NCBI GenBank assembly: GCA_038522735.1
Contig: JBCBJX010000085.1
Coordinates: 1-14,425, forward strand
Reading direction: 5' to 3'
DNA: 14,425 nt
From: JBCBJX01 sp038522735
GTDB lineage: Bacteria; Pseudomonadota; Alphaproteobacteria; Caulobacterales; Parvularculaceae
Position numbers and translations under genes: made by a program. The notes below the pieces were generated by a model. It saw nothing but the letters and a program-made list of their open reading frames with translations, had not been told where the DNA came from and made no database searches. This document shows, piece after piece, positions 1-7,028 of this stretch; position 1 is the first letter of the stretch; each line of letters begins with the position of its first letter.

Positions 1-498
1 AATGGCGGCGCGGTTGAAGCACGAGTTCGTTGTTTCGATCACCTCAACGTTCACGACGCTGCCGTCGGGGGTCACGTCGAACTGAACGACGACAACTTCC
101 TCGCCCTCCGCTCGCGACTGGCACCGGTCCGGGTACTGAGGGTCGATCCGCACCAGCGGCTGGGCGTCTCGGTCGGGGTTGAACCCGCCCGACGCGACTT
201 CGGAGACGCTGAATTCCGGAATTTCGACGCCGCCGAGATCGTCCACGTCGAGCTGCTGCTGCTGGACGACCGGCGGCGGCGGCGGCGGCGCCTCGATGTT
301 CGGGCGTTCGAACTCGCGCTGCTGGTTCGAGAAATCCGTCTCCTGGAGTTGCCGGGTGATGTTGATGTTCACCGTCTCGGAATCGTCGGCAATCTGAACG
401 TCCTGACCGAGAGCGATCAGATTGGTCATCAGGAGGAACAGGCCGAACGTCACCGCGGCGGCGATCGGCAGTCCGATAATCAGGCGTAGCGCTCCCAT
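1..498 (-). CDS. tonB: TonB energy transducer, C-terminus cut by window edge
   Basis: This inner-membrane-anchored protein would carry energy from the ExbB/ExbD motor to outer-membrane receptors. The visible 166 residues run in the classical TonB order. Residues about 5-30 form one hydrophobic N-terminal anchor. A periplasmic linker follows with six consecutive prolines (about 71-76) and a run of four glutamines. From about residue 114 the TonB C-terminal domain begins, with PLVRIDPQYP and then FDVTPDGSVVNVEVIE; the domain continues past position 1. The anchor lacks an obvious SxxxH motif, as in many TonB2-type proteins. The ATG at 498 follows a purine-rich AAGGG and lies 11 bases after the exbD stop, so the two are probably translated together. 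The two cysteines of the C-terminal domain (CQS and NSCF) are also common in this subfamily. Family call is firm; the substrate is unknown. Confidence 0.93.
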   Translation of the reverse strand, partial: MGALRLIIGLPIAAAVTFGLFLLMTNLIALGQDVQIADDSETVNINITRQLQETDFSNQQREFERPNIEAPPPPPPVVQQQQLDVDDLGGVEIPEFSVSEVASGGFNPDRDAQPLVRIDPQYPDRCQSRAEGEEVVVVQFDVTPDGSVVNVEVIETTNSCFNRAAI

Positions 499-509
499 GG
501 CCCTTATCC

Positions 510-920
510 TCAGTTCGGTTCGGTCGAGACGTTGACTTCGTCGACGCCAGCGGCGCGGATCTGCTCCATCACCTCTATAAGATAGCGCGTCTGCGAGCCC
601 TCATCGGCCTGGATCACCGCGTCGCCCTTCGGGTTCTCGCGGCGGAGTTGCTCGACGATCGCGCGGACCTCGCCGATATCGACCTCTTCTTTGTTGATGT
701 AGATCTCGTTTTCTTCCGTAATCGCCACGAGGATGCCGACGAGCCGAACCTGCTCGGCCGACTCCGCCTCAGGACGGAGCGGGTCCCTTCCCGGCTCCTT
801 CACGAACTCGGCGGTCACGATGAAGAAGATCAGCATGATGAAGACGATGTCGAGAAGCGGCGTCATGTTGACGTCGTCTTCTTCAGCCTCGCCCCCTCCG
901 GTAAACGCCCGTCTCGCCAT
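510..920 (-). CDS. exbD: ExbD-family biopolymer transporter, second copy
   Basis: ExbD is the proton-conducting partner in the TonB motor. The 136 residues match the usual ExbD length. A short cytoplasmic N-terminus with an acidic patch (EAEEDD) leads into DVNMTPLLDIVFIMLIFFIV, the single membrane helix. Asp24 sits where the essential protonatable aspartate is expected. The remainder is the small periplasmic domain, including the VIQADEGSQTRYLIEVMEQI stretch typical of ExbD/TolR. The start is supported by GGAG seven bases upstream. It is the fifth gene of the operon, separated from the other exbD by 123 bases, the only sizeable gap in the cluster. The two ExbD proteins share the membrane helix but differ strongly in the periplasmic part, so they are probably not redundant. 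Confidence 0.95.
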   Translation of the reverse strand: MARRAFTGGGEAEEDDVNMTPLLDIVFIMLIFFIVTAEFVKEPGRDPLRPEAESAEQVRLVGILVAITEENEIYINKEEVDIGEVRAIVEQLRRENPKGDAVIQADEGSQTRYLIEVMEQIRAAGVDEVNVSTEPN

Positions 921-987
921 TTTTCACTCCGTCGCGTCCGGCGACGCTTTCGTCTGACGGCCGCGACCGGCGGCCTTGCTTTCGTCC

Positions 988-1004
988 GCCGCGGCGTCCG
1001 CGGC
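988..1004 (-). other. GC hairpin between the two exbD genes
   Basis: GCCGCGG and CCGCGGC are perfect 7-base complementary arms around a 3-base loop. No T-run follows on the transcribed strand, so this is unlikely to be a complete terminator. It may stabilise upstream mRNA or partly attenuate expression of the downstream exbD and tonB. It could also be chance in GC-rich DNA. Confidence 0.4.
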
Positions 1005-1043
1005 TTGTTGGGTCGGGCGCCGGCGCGAACGCCGACGCGCGGA

Positions 1044-1454
1044 TTACTGTTCTTCAGCGAGCGTCAGCGTGACGTTCGACGTGACCAGCTTCGTCTGGTC
1101 CAGGACGAGGACCGCGATCCCGGTTTCCGAATCCGGCGCCGCGGAAATGATCACCGAGCCGTTCGGGTTTTCGGCGGAAAACGATTCCACCGTGTTCCGC
1201 ACCGAGCGCGGATCGATCGTCCGCGCGAGGTTGACGCGGACCAGACCTTCCGGCGTCACGCTCAACAGGAGCGATTCGGCGCGCGACTCGTTTTCCTCGT
1301 CCTCATTGTTGTCCGGGTTCGTCAGATCGATCCCGTATTCGTCGATGAACACCGATGTCACGATGAAGAAGATCAGCATGATGAAGACGATGTCGAGCAG
1401 CGGCGTCACGTTGACGTCGCTCGCCTCCTGCTGGTGAACCGCTCTTCTACGCAT
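1044..1454 (-). CDS. exbD: ExbD-family biopolymer transporter, first copy
   Basis: A second 136-residue ExbD. The N-terminus MRRRAVHQQEASDVNVTP leads into the membrane helix LLDIVFIMLIFFIVT, with Asp21 in the proton-carrier position. The periplasmic domain contains an acidic, asparagine-rich stretch (about residues 45-60), and SFSAENPNGSVIISAAPDSE matches the ExbD/TolR fold. The AAGGAG ribosome site overlaps the stop codon of the preceding exbB (TTAAGGAG), with a spacing of 8 bases, so translation is probably coupled to exbB. After the TAA stop the same frame stays open for another 39 codons, rich in Arg and Ala, to a TGA just before the next exbD. I treat that as intergenic. Confidence 0.95.
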   Translation of the reverse strand: MRRRAVHQQEASDVNVTPLLDIVFIMLIFFIVTSVFIDEYGIDLTNPDNNEDEENESRAESLLLSVTPEGLVRVNLARTIDPRSVRNTVESFSAENPNGSVIISAAPDSETGIAVLVLDQTKLVTSNVTLTLAEEQ

Positions 1455-1466
1455 TGGGGCGGCTCC

Positions 1467-2000
1467 TTAATGGGGCTCGACGACGAGATCTTCGGAGATC
1501 TTCGTCACGGCGGATTTGGTGCGCCGATCGAGCACGTTGATGAGAATGACGCCGGACAGCGAAGCGACGAGGCCGGCCATGGTCGGGATGGTCGCCTTAG
1601 AGATGCCGCCCGCCATAAGGCGCGCGTTCGACGAGCCGGTCGCAGCCATGACGTCGAACACCTCGATCATGCCCGTGACCGTGCCCAAAAGACCGAGCAG
1701 CGGGGCGATACCGACGAACGCCCGGATCATGCCGATGAAACGTTCTGATTCCTGACGGACGTCGGAGATGAGTTTCTCACGGACGGCGAGCGCCCAGTAG
1801 CTGCCATGGTCCGGGCGCGCCGCCCAGGCCTTCTGTGCTTTCTTGGCGACGCCGCCATGGGCGACCCCAAAATAGATGAACCGCTCCAGGATCATCGCCC
1901 ACATGATGAACGTCGCCACCATGATCACCAGAAGGACGTTGCCGCCCGCCTGGAGGAAGTTCTGGACGTCGTTCACCGCGGTGATGTTGAGACTGGGCAT
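1467..2000 (-). CDS. exbB: ExbB/TolQ/MotA-family proton channel, short form
   Basis: ExbB forms the pentameric inner-membrane channel that surrounds ExbD. The 177 residues carry three hydrophobic segments, at about 19-41, 94-118 and 135-157. The diagnostic MotA/TolQ/ExbB motif APLLGLLGTVTGMIEVF is followed by GGISKATIPTMAGLVASLSG. The thin N-terminus has no signal peptide, as expected for the canonical small ExbB. A strong GAGGAGGGG ribosome site precedes the ATG at 2000. In Vibrio TonB2-type systems a small ExbB like this works with a larger TtpC-like partner, and that partner is the adjacent upstream gene here. Confidence 0.95.
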   Translation of the reverse strand: MPSLNITAVNDVQNFLQAGGNVLLVIMVATFIMWAMILERFIYFGVAHGGVAKKAQKAWAARPDHGSYWALAVREKLISDVRQESERFIGMIRAFVGIAPLLGLLGTVTGMIEVFDVMAATGSSNARLMAGGISKATIPTMAGLVASLSGVILINVLDRRTKSAVTKISEDLVVEPH

Positions 2001-2036
2001 GGCCCCTCCTCTCGATCTTCAAAAGAGACCGAGCGC

Positions 2037-3410
2037 TTAGCGCTCGGCCCGGTCCGCGACGAGGCCGACGGCCTGCTCTTCCAGGATCTGCGCCGTGCGG
2101 CGGCTCGCGCCGGACGCGAAGGCGTGCAGAAGGAGGAGCGGGATGGCGGCGATGAGACCCAGCATCGTCGTGACGAGGGCCTCGGAGATGCCGCCCGCCA
2201 TCAGTTTCGGGTCGCCGGTGCCGAAGAGCGTGATCGCCTGGAAGGTCCGGATCATGCCCGTCACCGTGCCGAGAAGACCCATGAGCGGGGCGACCGCGGC
2301 CAGCACTTTGACGAGGTTGAGGCCGCCTTCCAGCTTCGGCAGCTCTTTGAGGACGGCGTCGTCCAGCTTCAGTTGCAGGGTTTCGGAGTCGGCGTTCTGG
2401 TTCGCTTCATAGGCGAGCATGATGCGGCCGAGCGGGTTGCCCTTAGACGGCTTCTTTTTGCGGGCCTGACCGCGGACGGCGGCCTGCGTCAGGTTCAGCG
2501 TCACCAGCTTGTAAAGACCGACAAGCATGCCGAGCGCGAGGGCGCCTATAACCGCGTAGCCGATCGGACCGCCCTGATCGACCCGCTCGCGCCATGTGGG
2601 GGCATCGACGACGAGGCTCAGAAGCTGGCCGAGGGACGGGTCGATGACGCCGCGCACGACGCCGTCGCCGGAATAGTTGAAGACCCGGGCGGCGGAGTCC
2701 CGCGCGCCGGCGATCTGCGGCTGGCGGGCGAGGAACTCAAGGCGGCCGGTCTCGTCATTGAAAACCAGATAGTCGTTGCCGGAGAAGGCCGTGAACGGTC
2801 CGATCCGGACCGCCGAGATTTCCTCGGAGTCGCCGGCGTCCGTGTACACCGTCGCATTGAAGCGTGAGACCTTCGCCTGCTCGGCTCCCTCTTCGAGCAG
2901 CGTCTCCCACAGGAGCTCCAGTTGCTCGGCGGAGGGCAGTTTCTTTGTCTGGGCGATTTCGCGCAGCGGCTCGGCGCGACCCGGAAACTCAGCGGAGACA
3001 AGAGAGCGCTCCACCTGCGCGGCGAGCTCGTTCGCCGACGTCCGCGCGGCGCCGAACAGCTCGCTGAATTCGCCCTGACGCTCTTCGAACTGCTCGGTCA
3101 GTTCGCCGATGCGGCGGTCGTTCTCGTTGAACTCCGCCTCGAGCTGGGTCGAAAGCGTCTCCTGCTCGGTGATCTGCTGGCGGACCTGCTGCACCAGAGC
3201 CCGCTGCCGGTTGCGCTCGGCCAGGAACTGCTGCTCGCGCTGGCGGTTTTCCGCCGACACCGAACGGCGTTCCTCGCGCATGCGCTGGAGAACCTGATCG
3301 AGGGTGATCGCCGGGGCGTCCTGAGCGGCGGCGAAACTGACGGGTGCGGTCGCGGCGACGAGCGCGGCGCCCACGCCGGCGGCCAGTCCGATGATCTGCT
3401 TCATGTTCAT
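2037..3410 (-). CDS. Long ExbB-like protein with periplasmic coiled coil (TtpC-like)
   Basis: A 457-residue MotA/TolQ/ExbB-family protein, much longer than ordinary ExbB (about 220-250). Residues 1-29 look like a signal peptide ending near AAA/Q. Residues about 35-135 are rich in Gln, Glu and Arg with heptad-like spacing, so probably a periplasmic coiled coil. A globular part follows (about 185-275). Three membrane helices lie at about 283-305, 364-388 and 411-431. The core signature APLMGLLGTVTGMIRTF (374-390) and GGISEALVTTMLGLIAAIPLLLLH is intact, so the channel fold is probably functional. In Vibrio the equivalent is called TtpC and is needed for TonB2-dependent uptake; assignment here rests on architecture and position. 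AAGGA lies 9 bases before the first ATG, and a second in-frame ATG two codons later is possible. Confidence 0.92.
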   Translation of the reverse strand: MNMKQIIGLAAGVGAALVAATAPVSFAAAQDAPAITLDQVLQRMREERRSVSAENRQREQQFLAERNRQRALVQQVRQQITEQETLSTQLEAEFNENDRRIGELTEQFEERQGEFSELFGAARTSANELAAQVERSLVSAEFPGRAEPLREIAQTKKLPSAEQLELLWETLLEEGAEQAKVSRFNATVYTDAGDSEEISAVRIGPFTAFSGNDYLVFNDETGRLEFLARQPQIAGARDSAARVFNYSGDGVVRGVIDPSLGQLLSLVVDAPTWRERVDQGGPIGYAVIGALALGMLVGLYKLVTLNLTQAAVRGQARKKKPSKGNPLGRIMLAYEANQNADSETLQLKLDDAVLKELPKLEGGLNLVKVLAAVAPLMGLLGTVTGMIRTFQAITLFGTGDPKLMAGGISEALVTTMLGLIAAIPLLLLHAFASGASRRTAQILEEQAVGLVADRAER

Positions 3411-3441
3411 CGCTATTCGTCCTTAATCCTGATGCGTCTCT

Positions 3442-4209
3442 TTACTGGCCGGAGGTCGGAGCGGTGACCGGAATGCCGAGAAGGTTCGGCGGAATCTGCT
3501 CTTTCGCCATCCGGAAGCCGATCTTCACGTCCGGCAGAAGCGACCGGTCGAGATCGACCCAGGCGCGGTCGGTGCGGCTGTAGATCTGCACGATGCCGTC
3601 GTCGGCTGTCTTGCGAATGACGGAAACGCGGCCGATGCGCAGAACGTCGAACTTGTTCAGCTCGCCGCCGACCTCGAACTCGTCTTCATAGGCCTCAATG
3701 GTGCGGCCGTATTCGTTTTCGATTTCATAGGCCTCGACGATCAGGCGGTAGCGCTGGGCCGGCGACAGACTCGGATTGGACATCGCCGCGTTGAGACGGC
3801 CGATCCGGGCGGTGCGCTCGTCGGCCAGGAACGGGATGTCCGCGGCGACGAACTGCTCGAGGGAGGCGAGCATGTCCTCCATCAGCGGCGCGACCGAGCG
3901 CTGCAGGCCGGAGATGGCGTCGATCTGCTCGGAAAGCTCGACGATTTCGACTTCCTGGCTGTCGATCTGACGACGCAGGCTGGCGTTGTAGCGCTGCAGC
4001 TGCTCGAGCTGCTTGAGCTCCGCGCGATAATCCTGAAGCAGGCGCGCCGTCTCGTCGTCGAGATCGTTGATGCGGTCCTGGCTCTGCGCCGTTTCAGACG
4101 CAGCCTGTTGGCTCGTGGAGATCGCCGATGAAAGCTGCGCGTAAGCCGGGCCGCCCGCGACCAGCGCAGCGGCGGCGACCGCCGAGCCCAACAACCGGAA
4201 TTTCGTCAT
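3442..4209 (-). CDS. DUF3450 family periplasmic coiled-coil protein of the TonB operon
   Basis: The first gene of the TonB cluster. Starting at the ATG at 4209 it encodes 255 residues: a signal peptide (MTKFRLLGSAVAAAALVAGG, cleavage near AYA/Q), then a long charged helix (about residues 30-110) with repeated DLDDE, LEQLQ and IDSQEVEIVELSEQI patterns that should form a coiled coil. A C-terminal half follows with RYRLIVEAYEIENEYGRTIEAYE and VLRIGRVSVIRKTADDG. These are features of the DUF3450 family, which is regularly found beside long ExbB/ExbB/ExbD/TonB genes; its exact role is unknown, and a periplasmic scaffold is plausible. An in-frame ATG at 4221 is an alternative start. GAGG six bases before 4209 favours the shorter form, though AAGG also precedes 4221. 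Confidence 0.88.
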   Translation of the reverse strand: MTKFRLLGSAVAAAALVAGGPAYAQLSSAISTSQQAASETAQSQDRINDLDDETARLLQDYRAELKQLEQLQRYNASLRRQIDSQEVEIVELSEQIDAISGLQRSVAPLMEDMLASLEQFVAADIPFLADERTARIGRLNAAMSNPSLSPAQRYRLIVEAYEIENEYGRTIEAYEDEFEVGGELNKFDVLRIGRVSVIRKTADDGIVQIYSRTDRAWVDLDRSLLPDVKIGFRMAKEQIPPNLLGIPVTAPTSGQ

Positions 4210-4737
4210 AACCTGCCTCATTGATACCTTTGGCGTGGACCGTTCCGAGAACGGCGGATTCTTTTGAACGAAAAACCGCGAAAACCGAACCAACCTGTCT
4301 GCAGCGCAGGTCGTCAAATCGATGGCCGCGGCGTTCGCCCTCCCTTTTCAAAACGCCCGACGGCCGGAACCCCGACCGCGCGACGCCGAACCGGACGCCG
4401 AAACGTCCGAATCCCCTTCGCTTTCAAGCTACGCGTCGCCGCGCGGCTCGAAAATCCATGACTGTTTTGTCGGCGAACCGACACCCCTGTGCGACGAACC
4501 TAGCCAGCGCCGCAGCGGTAAGCAACTCGCATGTTGGGTAAACTGAGCAGTTTTGTCCACGTCCGCGGGACGGACCCGGGCGTTTTCGCCGCGAGGCGCG
4601 TCGAGATCGTTAACACTCCGCAGAATATAGCAAATTTGCGACAAGTCCGGCGCACGTCGACGCGCGCATCATTCGATGCGAGCACGCCTCTTCCGGCGGC
4701 CCTGCGGTCTAAGACCAGTGTTCTGAGCATTAAGGAC
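4210..4737. other. Non-coding stretch upstream of the TonB operon
   Basis: No open reading frame here has coding character. The part next to the TonB operon should hold its promoter, but I could not identify a convincing -35/-10 pair; a TTGACG exists on the minus strand near 4311-4316 without a good -10 partner. Two short symmetrical sequences stand out: AAACTG-AG-CAGTTT at 4540-4553 and the perfect 10-base palindrome GCAAATTTGC at 4630-4639, in a locally AT-richer patch. Either could be a protein-binding site. Confidence 0.5.
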
Positions 4738-4812
<75 letters not shown>

Positions 4813-4825
4813 TCCGGAGGCGGGG

Positions 4826-4854
4826 GCTTTAGCGCGGCCGTTCAGCGGATGCAA
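4826..4854 (-). promoter_or_regulatory. Promoter of tRNA-Gln
   Basis: On the minus strand TTGCAT (4854-4849) and TAAAGC (4831-4826) are separated by exactly 17 bases. The -10 ends 13 bases before the mature tRNA. It has the same design as the promoter of the neighbouring tRNA-Pro, which strengthens both calls. Confidence 0.6.
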
Positions 4855-4877
4855 CGCGCTTTTCGCGCACACGGCCC

Positions 4878-4906
4878 TTGCACGCGAGGGCGCCGCCCAG
4901 TAATGC
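4878..4906 (+). promoter_or_regulatory. Promoter of tRNA-Pro
   Basis: TTGCAC (4878-4883) and TAATGC (4901-4906) are spaced by 17 bases, and the mature tRNA begins 14 bases after the -10. It is divergent from the tRNA-Gln promoter and shares the TTGCA-N17-TAA.GC layout. Confidence 0.6.
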
Positions 4907-4920
4907 ACGCGGCCTCGGTT

Positions 4921-4997
4921 CGGAGTGTAGCTCAGCCTGGTAGAGCACTGTCTTCGGGAGGCAGGGGTCGTGAGTTCGAATCTCGCCACTCCGACCA
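4921..4997 (+). tRNA. tRNA-Pro (anticodon CGG)
   Basis: The acceptor arms CGGAGTG and CACTCCG pair perfectly, followed by discriminator A and an encoded CCA (4995-4997). The D-arm AGCTCAGCCTGGTAGAGC is canonical. The anticodon stem CTGTC/GGCAG encloses TTCGGGA, giving anticodon CGG, which reads CCG. The T-arm GTGAG-TTCGAAT-CTCGC is regular. A first base C with G72 and discriminator A is normal for bacterial proline tRNAs. Confidence 0.97.
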
Positions 4998-5016
4998 TTC
5001 GCGTCTTAGGGTGCGG

Positions 5017-5045
5017 TCGACGAACCGGTTCTTCTCTCATTATAT
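5017..5045 (+). promoter_or_regulatory. Possible promoter of the marR-type gene
   Basis: TCGACG (5017-5022) and TTATAT (5040-5045) are 17 bases apart in an AT-rich island between tRNA-Pro and the regulator. The -35 match is only moderate, and an overlapping TATTAT at 5043-5048 could be the -10 instead. Read-through from the tRNA-Pro promoter is also possible, since no terminator was seen after the tRNA. Confidence 0.35.
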
Positions 5046-5105
5046 TATCTAGCTAACGCCGCCGGGCTCGGCTATCGGAGGCGACCGCCGCCCGCGACCA
5101 CGCCG

Positions 5106-5594
5106 ATGTCCGATTATCAGAAAATCCTCATCGCACTGCGCAAGATCACCCGCGCGATCGACCTCAACTCGAAAAAGCTCGTGCGCACCAGCGGCGTGAC
5201 GGGCCCGCAACTGCTCGTCATGCGCGTGATCGACCGCGAGGCGCGAACCAAACCCTCGGTGATCGCCAAAAACGTGCAGCTCTCCCAGGCGACGGTGACG
5301 ACGATCCTCGATCGGCTGGAGCGATCCGGCTACGTGCGCCGGGAGCGCAGCCTGACGGACCGGCGCGTCGTCGAGGTCGAACTGACGACCGACGGTGTCG
5401 ATAAGCTGCGGAACGCTCCGGAACTTTTGCAGGCGGGCTTCTTTAAGAAGTTCGATGCCCTGGAGGATTGGGAGCGAAGCCTCCTTACCTCCTCTTTGCA
5501 GCGGATCGCGCTGATGATGGACGCCGACGATATCGACGCCTCCCCCATCCTCGAGCTTGGCGATCTTGCGATCGACAACGAGACGGCGCGCTAG
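5106..5594 (+). CDS. MarR-family transcriptional regulator, EctR/CosR-like
   Basis: A 162-residue winged helix-turn-helix DNA-binding protein that should act as a dimer. The N-terminal helix contains LRKITRAIDLNSKKL, followed by SGVTGPQLLVMRVI. The helix-turn-helix spans about residues 50-76, with recognition helix SQATVTTILDRLERSGYV, and the wing carries RSLTDRRVVEVELT with the conserved DRR (85-87). From memory, the AIDL.SKKL and TGPQLL motifs recall the EctR/CosR regulators of ectoine and other compatible-solute genes; this is resemblance, not proof. The stop TAG shares the tetranucleotide CTAG (5591-5594) with the stop of convergent proB. The nearest strong ribosome-site match, GGAGG at 5077-5081, is 24 bases away, too far to be normal, and no other in-frame start is better placed. 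Confidence 0.9.
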   Translation: MSDYQKILIALRKITRAIDLNSKKLVRTSGVTGPQLLVMRVIDREARTKPSVIAKNVQLSQATVTTILDRLERSGYVRRERSLTDRRVVEVELTTDGVDKLRNAPELLQAGFFKKFDALEDWERSLLTSSLQRIALMMDADDIDASPILELGDLAIDNETAR

Positions 5595-6754
5595 CAGGCG
5601 ACGCGCTCCAGCCCCTCGTCGTCGCCCGGCGCGTCCCAGGTGAGGTGGTGGTCGTCGAGCACCACCATATTGTTCCGGTTGATGAGGCTGCGCGCCGCGT
5701 CGTAGCCGAGGAGTTCCGAGACGCTCCTGTCCGGATTGCGGGCGATGAGGAGCGCGTCGCGGGCGCTGAAATTGCTCAAACCCCTGATCGCTTCGTTCCC
5801 GTCCGGATCGAAGACGTGGACGACGTCCGCCTTCTCGAAATCGCCCTGCAGCGAGACGATGTCGTCGCAAGAGATCGGACGCTCGCCGCGCCGAACGGCT
5901 TTTACGGCCGCGGGTTCCATGACAATGCTTCCGGCCATCTGCAAACGATCCGTCAGCCATACCTTCCAAGAAGGTTCTGCGTCCTTGGCGATGCATTTCG
6001 TATGACGCCGCTTGTCGCGAAGAATGGTGGAGACCGGATTGTCGATAACGCCCTTTCCGATCAGCGTGGTGCAACCGGCGTTCTGGGCCATGTTGGCGGC
6101 TTGCATTTTCGTCAGCATGCCGCCGCTGCCGAGATCGCTCACATTTGAGGTGACATCGAGATATTCGCTGACGTCCTCAACCTCCTCGACAAGCGACGCA
6201 CCGGGCTCGGACGGGTCACGATCATAAAGGCCGTCGACGCTCGTCAGGATGACGAGGTGCTCAGCGTCGATCATCTGGGCCACTTTCGCGGCGAGCCGGT
6301 CGTTGTCGCCGACGCGGATCTCCTGGGTCGTCACCGTATCGTTTTCATTCACCACCGGCATGACGTTGCGCTCGAGCAGCCGGTGGATCGTGTTCTTGGA
6401 ATTGAGGAAGCGGCGACGGTTCTCGAGGTCGTCGAGGGTGAGCAGCACCTGCGCGATGTCGAAGCCGTATTCGTGAGCGATCTGCTTGTAAGCGTTGAGG
6501 AGGATCGGCTGGCCGCAAGCGGCCGCCGCCTGCTTCTCCTGAACGCCGGCGCCGGCGGGCTCCAGACCCATCACTTTCAGGCCGAGCGCCACGGAGCCGG
6601 AGGACGCCAGTACGACCTCGTAGCCTTCATCCTGCAGCCCCGCGATGTCGCTCAGAAGGCCGTGCATAAAGGCGTAGCGCGGCGTGAAGCGCTCCTCGTT
6701 CGCAAGCAGGCTTGACCCGACCTTCACGACGACCCGTTTTTTCGTTCTCGACAT
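5591..6754 (-). CDS. proB: Glutamate 5-kinase (ProB)
   Basis: Catalyses ATP + L-glutamate to gamma-glutamyl phosphate, the first and usually proline-inhibited step of proline synthesis, in the cytoplasm. The 387 residues comprise an amino-acid-kinase domain (about 7-250) with VVVKVGSSLL (K11), the loop SSGSVALG, VVNENDTVTTQEIRVGDNDRL, and LGSGGMLTKMQAA. A C-terminal PUA domain follows (about 275-355, SIVMEPAAVKAVRRGERPIS and SARDALLIAR). D109 and E145 align with E. coli D107 and E143, whose changes are known to relieve proline inhibition, so feedback control is probably retained. The substrate loop reads SGSVALG where many ProB proteins have SGAIALG. ATG at 6754 is preferred over the GTG one codon earlier because AGAGG lies seven bases upstream. 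It is convergent with the marR-type gene and divergent from proC. Confidence 0.93.
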   Translation of the reverse strand: MSRTKKRVVVKVGSSLLANEERFTPRYAFMHGLLSDIAGLQDEGYEVVLASSGSVALGLKVMGLEPAGAGVQEKQAAAACGQPILLNAYKQIAHEYGFDIAQVLLTLDDLENRRRFLNSKNTIHRLLERNVMPVVNENDTVTTQEIRVGDNDRLAAKVAQMIDAEHLVILTSVDGLYDRDPSEPGASLVEEVEDVSEYLDVTSNVSDLGSGGMLTKMQAANMAQNAGCTTLIGKGVIDNPVSTILRDKRRHTKCIAKDAEPSWKVWLTDRLQMAGSIVMEPAAVKAVRRGERPISCDDIVSLQGDFEKADVVHVFDPDGNEAIRGLSNFSARDALLIARNPDRSVSELLGYDAARSLINRNNMVVLDDHHLTWDAPGDDEGLERVAC

Positions 6755-6781
6755 CACGCGACCTCTTTTTGTTGCGACATC

Positions 6782-6810
6782 GACATACGTCGGCTCATAC
6801 CGCAGAGCAA
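6782..6810 (-). promoter_or_regulatory. Likely promoter of proB
   Basis: On the minus strand TTGCTC (6810-6805) and TATGTC (6787-6782) are spaced by 17 bases. Transcription would start near 6775, giving a leader of about 20 bases that contains the proB ribosome site. The -35 resembles those of the tRNA promoters in this window (TTGC..). Confidence 0.45.
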
Positions 6811-6963
6811 TATACTTCGGGCCCTAAATTTTATGGAAATCGCATGCTTTTCGAGATGCGTGACGAGAGGTCGCACAATCCGGGCTGTTCTGAGCTGTCG
6901 CGCAATTCTCTGCCCGACAGATAGCGGATAACAGCTGCGAGAGCGCAGGTTTGTTCTCAAGAT

Positions 6964-6980
6964 TTTATTTGAAAAATAAA
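6964..6980. promoter_or_regulatory. AT-rich inverted repeat between proB and proC, candidate operator
   Basis: TTTATTT and AAATAAA are perfect 7-base arms around GAA. This strongly AT-rich symmetry stands out in GC-rich DNA. It lies four bases before the -35 of the suggested proC promoter, a position suited to an activator or repressor. The bound protein is unknown. Confidence 0.45.
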
Positions 6981-6983
6981 TGT

Positions 6984-7012
6984 TTGCTGTGTATGCCTCG
7001 ACGCAATTTATG
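6984..7012 (+). promoter_or_regulatory. Possible promoter of proC-proA
   Basis: TTGCTG (6984-6989) and TTTATG (7007-7012) are 17 bases apart. The -35 is like that of proB; the -10 is weak. The start of transcription would fall very close to the ribosome site at 7019-7022, which leaves an unusually short leader and lowers confidence. Confidence 0.3.
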
Positions 7013-7028
7013 AGAGATGGAGTGCGCC

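Noticed and set aside
648..1748. Long plus-strand open frame opposite exbD, exbD and exbB
   Set aside because: It is antisense to three clear family members. The product is full of Arg, Asp and His runs typical of mirrored high-GC genes.
6754..6960. 68-codon open frame on the minus strand overlapping the start of proB
   Set aside because: The product is Arg-rich without recognisable motifs, the frame would begin upstream of the likely proB promoter, and no ribosome site precedes it. Its last codons simply include the proB ribosome site.
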